Source: Massilia soli | Lineage (GTDB): Bacteria > Pseudomonadota > Gammaproteobacteria > Burkholderiales > Burkholderiaceae_D | NCBI RefSeq assembly: GCF_016809835.1 | Contig: NZ_JAFBIL020000001.1 | Location: 868,001 to 932,000 of the forward strand | DNA: 64,000 nt | Reading direction: 5' to 3' | Shown: piece by piece, positions 62,163 to 64,000 of the stretch | How the letters are laid out: each line of letters begins with the position of its first letter | Position numbering within the stretch: position 1 is the stretch's first letter | Program-made: the position numbers and the translations under genes | Notes under the pieces: generated by a model | The model's input: only the letters and a program-made list of their open reading frames with translations | What the model was told of the DNA's origin: nothing | Database searches by the model: none

Positions 62163-62654
62163 ATGGCTATCGACGTTTACGTGACGATTGACGGTATCAA
62201 GGGCGAATCGACTGATTCCACGCACCAGGGTTGGATCGAATGTGAGGCGGTAAGCTGGGCCATCTCGCAACCGCGTTCGGCAACGGCTTCGACGGGTGGA
62301 GGTCATACCGCAGAGCGCGCGGAATTGTCGGACATCACGTTTACAAAACTAGCCGATTTGACGTCGCCTATCCTGGCGCAAACGTGCGCGGCCGGCAAAA
62401 CCATTCCAAAAGCGAAGTTTGAATTCATGCGCGCGGACGGGCAAGGTGAGCGCGTCAAATACGACGAACTGGAGTTGGAAAACGTTCACATCGGTCATCT
62501 CGCGCCGAGCATCGCTCCTGGCAGCATCATGAGCGAGACTGTCGCCCTGAAATTTTCCAAGGTTAAATGGAAGTATACCCAACAAAAAGCCAGTGGCGGC
62601 GCTGGCGGCAATACCTCCGGCGGGTGGGATGCGGCAACCAATAGGATCGCCTGA
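62163..62654 (+). CDS. hcp: Hcp-family type VI secretion tube protein
   Basis: A 163-residue Hcp1-type protein: MAIDVYVTIDGIKGESTDST, then GWIECEAVSWAISQPRSAT and the family block KAKFEFMRADGQGERVKYDE. Hcp forms hexameric rings in the tail tube of the type VI secretion system and chaperones small effectors in its pore. AAAGGGGG nine bases upstream supports the start. Its stop overlaps the immunity gene (TGATG), so it is the first gene of a cargo operon. No other structural T6SS gene is in the window. Confidence 0.95.
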   Translation: MAIDVYVTIDGIKGESTDSTHQGWIECEAVSWAISQPRSATASTGGGHTAERAELSDITFTKLADLTSPILAQTCAAGKTIPKAKFEFMRADGQGERVKYDELELENVHIGHLAPSIAPGSIMSETVALKFSKVKWKYTQQKASGGAGGNTSGGWDAATNRIA

Positions 62655-63052
62655 TGGGCAGCTCATTGCTCTTGGCTACGTTGTTAGCCACGCAGTCGGG
62701 CGCGTTATTTGAATCGAACATCGACCTCAGGCGAAGCTACCCAGGCACCTTGACGGGCGATGCACTCCTTCGGGACTACATGGGCCCCCAGGGGCCGCGC
62801 GACGATCCATTTCTCAAGGGCGGCGACATCGTGAATCAGCAGATGGCGCGCGGGTACATGAACGGCATAAAGGACGCAGCAGAAGGCACAGTCTGGTGCT
62901 ACGTCGCCGGAAAACCTCACGAGCTGAACGACGACATTGCCGCTGCGCTAATAAAGCTACCTGCAAAAGACCTGCGCGGCCGCGCCGCGCCGCTAGTCGC
63001 CGACGCTCTTCGACGTCGATTCCCTTGCCCGGCAAAGCAGAGGTCGCCATGA
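62654..63052 (+). CDS. Rap1a/Tai-family immunity protein
   Basis: A 132-residue protein with a hydrophobic front (MGSSLLLATLLATQSGALFE) resembling a signal peptide. The body matches Rap1a/Tai immunity proteins: ARGYMNGIKDAAEGTVWCYV in the middle and ALRRRFPCP at the end, with two cysteines likely to form a disulfide. Such proteins sit in the periplasm and block Tae4-type amidases. The effector follows with a four-base overlap, which supports this reading. Exact pairing is inferred from gene order. Confidence 0.82.
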   Translation: MGSSLLLATLLATQSGALFESNIDLRRSYPGTLTGDALLRDYMGPQGPRDDPFLKGGDIVNQQMARGYMNGIKDAAEGTVWCYVAGKPHELNDDIAAALIKLPAKDLRGRAAPLVADALRRRFPCPAKQRSP

Positions 63053-63513
63053 AGCCTAGTTTCGCGTTATTAGCCAAGGGCTATCCACGCAGAGACCAGT
63101 ACATGCGTGAAGCGCTCTATGACAATTTGGGTTGGTCCGACTTGAAGTCCCACCCGGCATTCCAGGATACGTGCGCGATTAGAATGAGCCTGGCACTTAA
63201 CACGGCTGGTGTGCCTTTAACTGGATGGCTACGAGTCAAAGCTGGTCCTTTGAAGGGCAAGAGCATTGAACCGTCCCAAGCCAAACTTTCGAGGTGGCTT
63301 AAAGAGCGTTGGGGGCAGCCAGAACTTTTCAAGAGCGAGGATGCCGCCCAACGAGGGATTGGGAACCACTCCGGCGTTGTCTCGTTTTGGGGAATCGACG
63401 GCACACAGCAAGGCCACATCGACCTCGTTAAGCCGGATGAACAGGGGTTTCATGCGTGCGCGATGTCATGCTACTTCAAGTCGCGTGAAATCTGGTTCTG
63501 GCCAGTCCTCTAG
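63049..63513 (+). CDS. Tae4-type type VI amidase effector
   Basis: A 154-residue NlpC/P60-fold amidase of the Tae4 family. The catalytic cysteine is C42 in FQDTCAIRMS and the histidine is H123 in QQGHIDLV, with aspartate D125 close by. Tae4 enzymes cut peptidoglycan peptide cross-bridges in competing cells after delivery by T6SS. ATG 63049 lies in the immunity gene's stop (ATGA); a longer in-frame version from 62896 would overlap the immunity gene by 157 bases. The immunity gene precedes the effector here. Confidence 0.92.
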   Translation: MKPSFALLAKGYPRRDQYMREALYDNLGWSDLKSHPAFQDTCAIRMSLALNTAGVPLTGWLRVKAGPLKGKSIEPSQAKLSRWLKERWGQPELFKSEDAAQRGIGNHSGVVSFWGIDGTQQGHIDLVKPDEQGFHACAMSCYFKSREIWFWPVL

Positions 63514-63680
63514 GGCGCAAAAGGGCGCCATCCGGAAGAGGGCGTATATGAATCCGTCAACGAAAAGCAAAATGATTAGCTGACGGGCTGGTAGATGCGT
63601 TCGCAATCAAGTTCTCGGTCCCCATGAATGAACTCTTCCGGCATCTTTCGCGACACTCCGACCGAAGCAAGGAGCGCCCT

Positions 63681-64000
63681 ATGGTGAACATCCCCGGACT
63701 TGTTGCTGTTGGATTAGTGATCGTTTCGATGGCCGCGCGCGGAGACGGTATCGAACCCAAGATGCGAGACCCGAGGCTCCCTGCGGTTAAGTCAGTCGAA
63801 ATCAAGGCGGTGGCGGCCCCGCCCCGAGCCGCGCGTGAGTCTGTCGAACAATGCGGACGATTTGTGCTGTCCAAGGCAGAGGTGCGAGCCTACCTTCGCA
63901 AGGCGCGGGAGGTCACCCGGCACGACTATCTGCACATGCTCGACTGGTCTCCATGTTATGTAAGCGGGAACGTGACATTTGCAGGTGGCGTAACGGGCGT
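63681..64000 (+). CDS. Exported protein of unknown function (partial, runs off window)
   Basis: 106 residues are visible. A short signal-like front (MVNIPGLVAVGLVIVSMAAR) is followed by a Pro-rich stretch and FVLSKAEVRAYLRKAREVTR with LHMLDWSPCYVSGNV. AAGGAG at 63669-63674 supports ATG 63681, though an in-frame ATG at 63624 is also possible. Its place after the Tae4 gene suggests a link to the same cargo module, but I do not recognise the family. The 3' end is outside the window. Confidence 0.7.
   Translation, partial: MVNIPGLVAVGLVIVSMAARGDGIEPKMRDPRLPAVKSVEIKAVAAPPRAARESVEQCGRFVLSKAEVRAYLRKAREVTRHDYLHMLDWSPCYVSGNVTFAGGVTG

Overview
The window reads as a chromosomal segment of a GC-rich betaproteobacterium, most likely Oxalobacteraceae (Massilia, Duganella or Janthinobacterium-like). 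This is inferred from the gene set: GTP-type PEP carboxykinase, RdgC, DUF4142, PEP-CTERM proteins, a chitobiose-type TonB receptor/GH20/permease locus, and intergenic palindromic repeats. No 16S or other marker is present to fix the genus. Background coding DNA is about 65% GC (one 60-base line counted by hand). Between roughly 55.7 and 61.1 kb hand-counted lines fall to 38-43%.

Layout. 0-10.4 kb: tandem M3 oligopeptidases, three small genes (unknown, VF530, DUF4404), a YgiQ radical SAM protein and two c-di-GMP enzymes. 10.5-11.1 kb: tRNA-Val and tRNA-Asp, the latter followed by a 155-bp tandem repeat that copies the tRNA tail and its terminator. 11.4-24.2 kb: secreted S8 protease, dinB, rdgC, a one-domain asparaginase, a 2-hydroxyacid dehydrogenase, pckG, and divergent uvrA/ssb. 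dinB and the uvrA/ssb gap each carry a LexA-type SOS box. 24.6-32.9 kb: a cell-surface polysaccharide region (DUF4254, GT2, two GT9, a dimethylformamidase-like protein, a NodU/CmcH carbamoyltransferase) bracketed by two PEP-CTERM proteins. 33-45 kb: housekeeping and envelope genes (nudC, folE, thioredoxin-like, LpxR-like, antiporter, rtcB, tRNA-Cys, DUF4142, desaturase). 45.3-52.9 kb: an amino-sugar/chitin-oligosaccharide locus (TonB receptor, GH20, AmpG-like permease).

The most interesting part is the AT-rich island at 55.7-61.1 kb. It holds a cytosine-C5 methyltransferase with a TTG start, a Vsr endonuclease, a convergent gene that I read as a NotI-family restriction enzyme (four cysteines plus a D...ExQ site), and a two-gene operon of a GHKL/MORC-like ATPase overlapping a methyltransferase-fold protein. 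Upstream of the methyltransferase a perfect CTGT-N8-ACAG SOS box overlaps the -10 of a good sigma-70 promoter, so the restriction-modification module may be DNA-damage responsive. A NERD-nuclease/UvrD-like helicase lies just before it.

The island is followed by a decayed TonB-like gene with three in-frame TGA codons and a frameshift. Then comes a compact T6SS cargo operon: Hcp, a Rap1a/Tai-type immunity protein and a Tae4-type amidase, with overlapping start/stop codons. The window ends inside a small exported protein.
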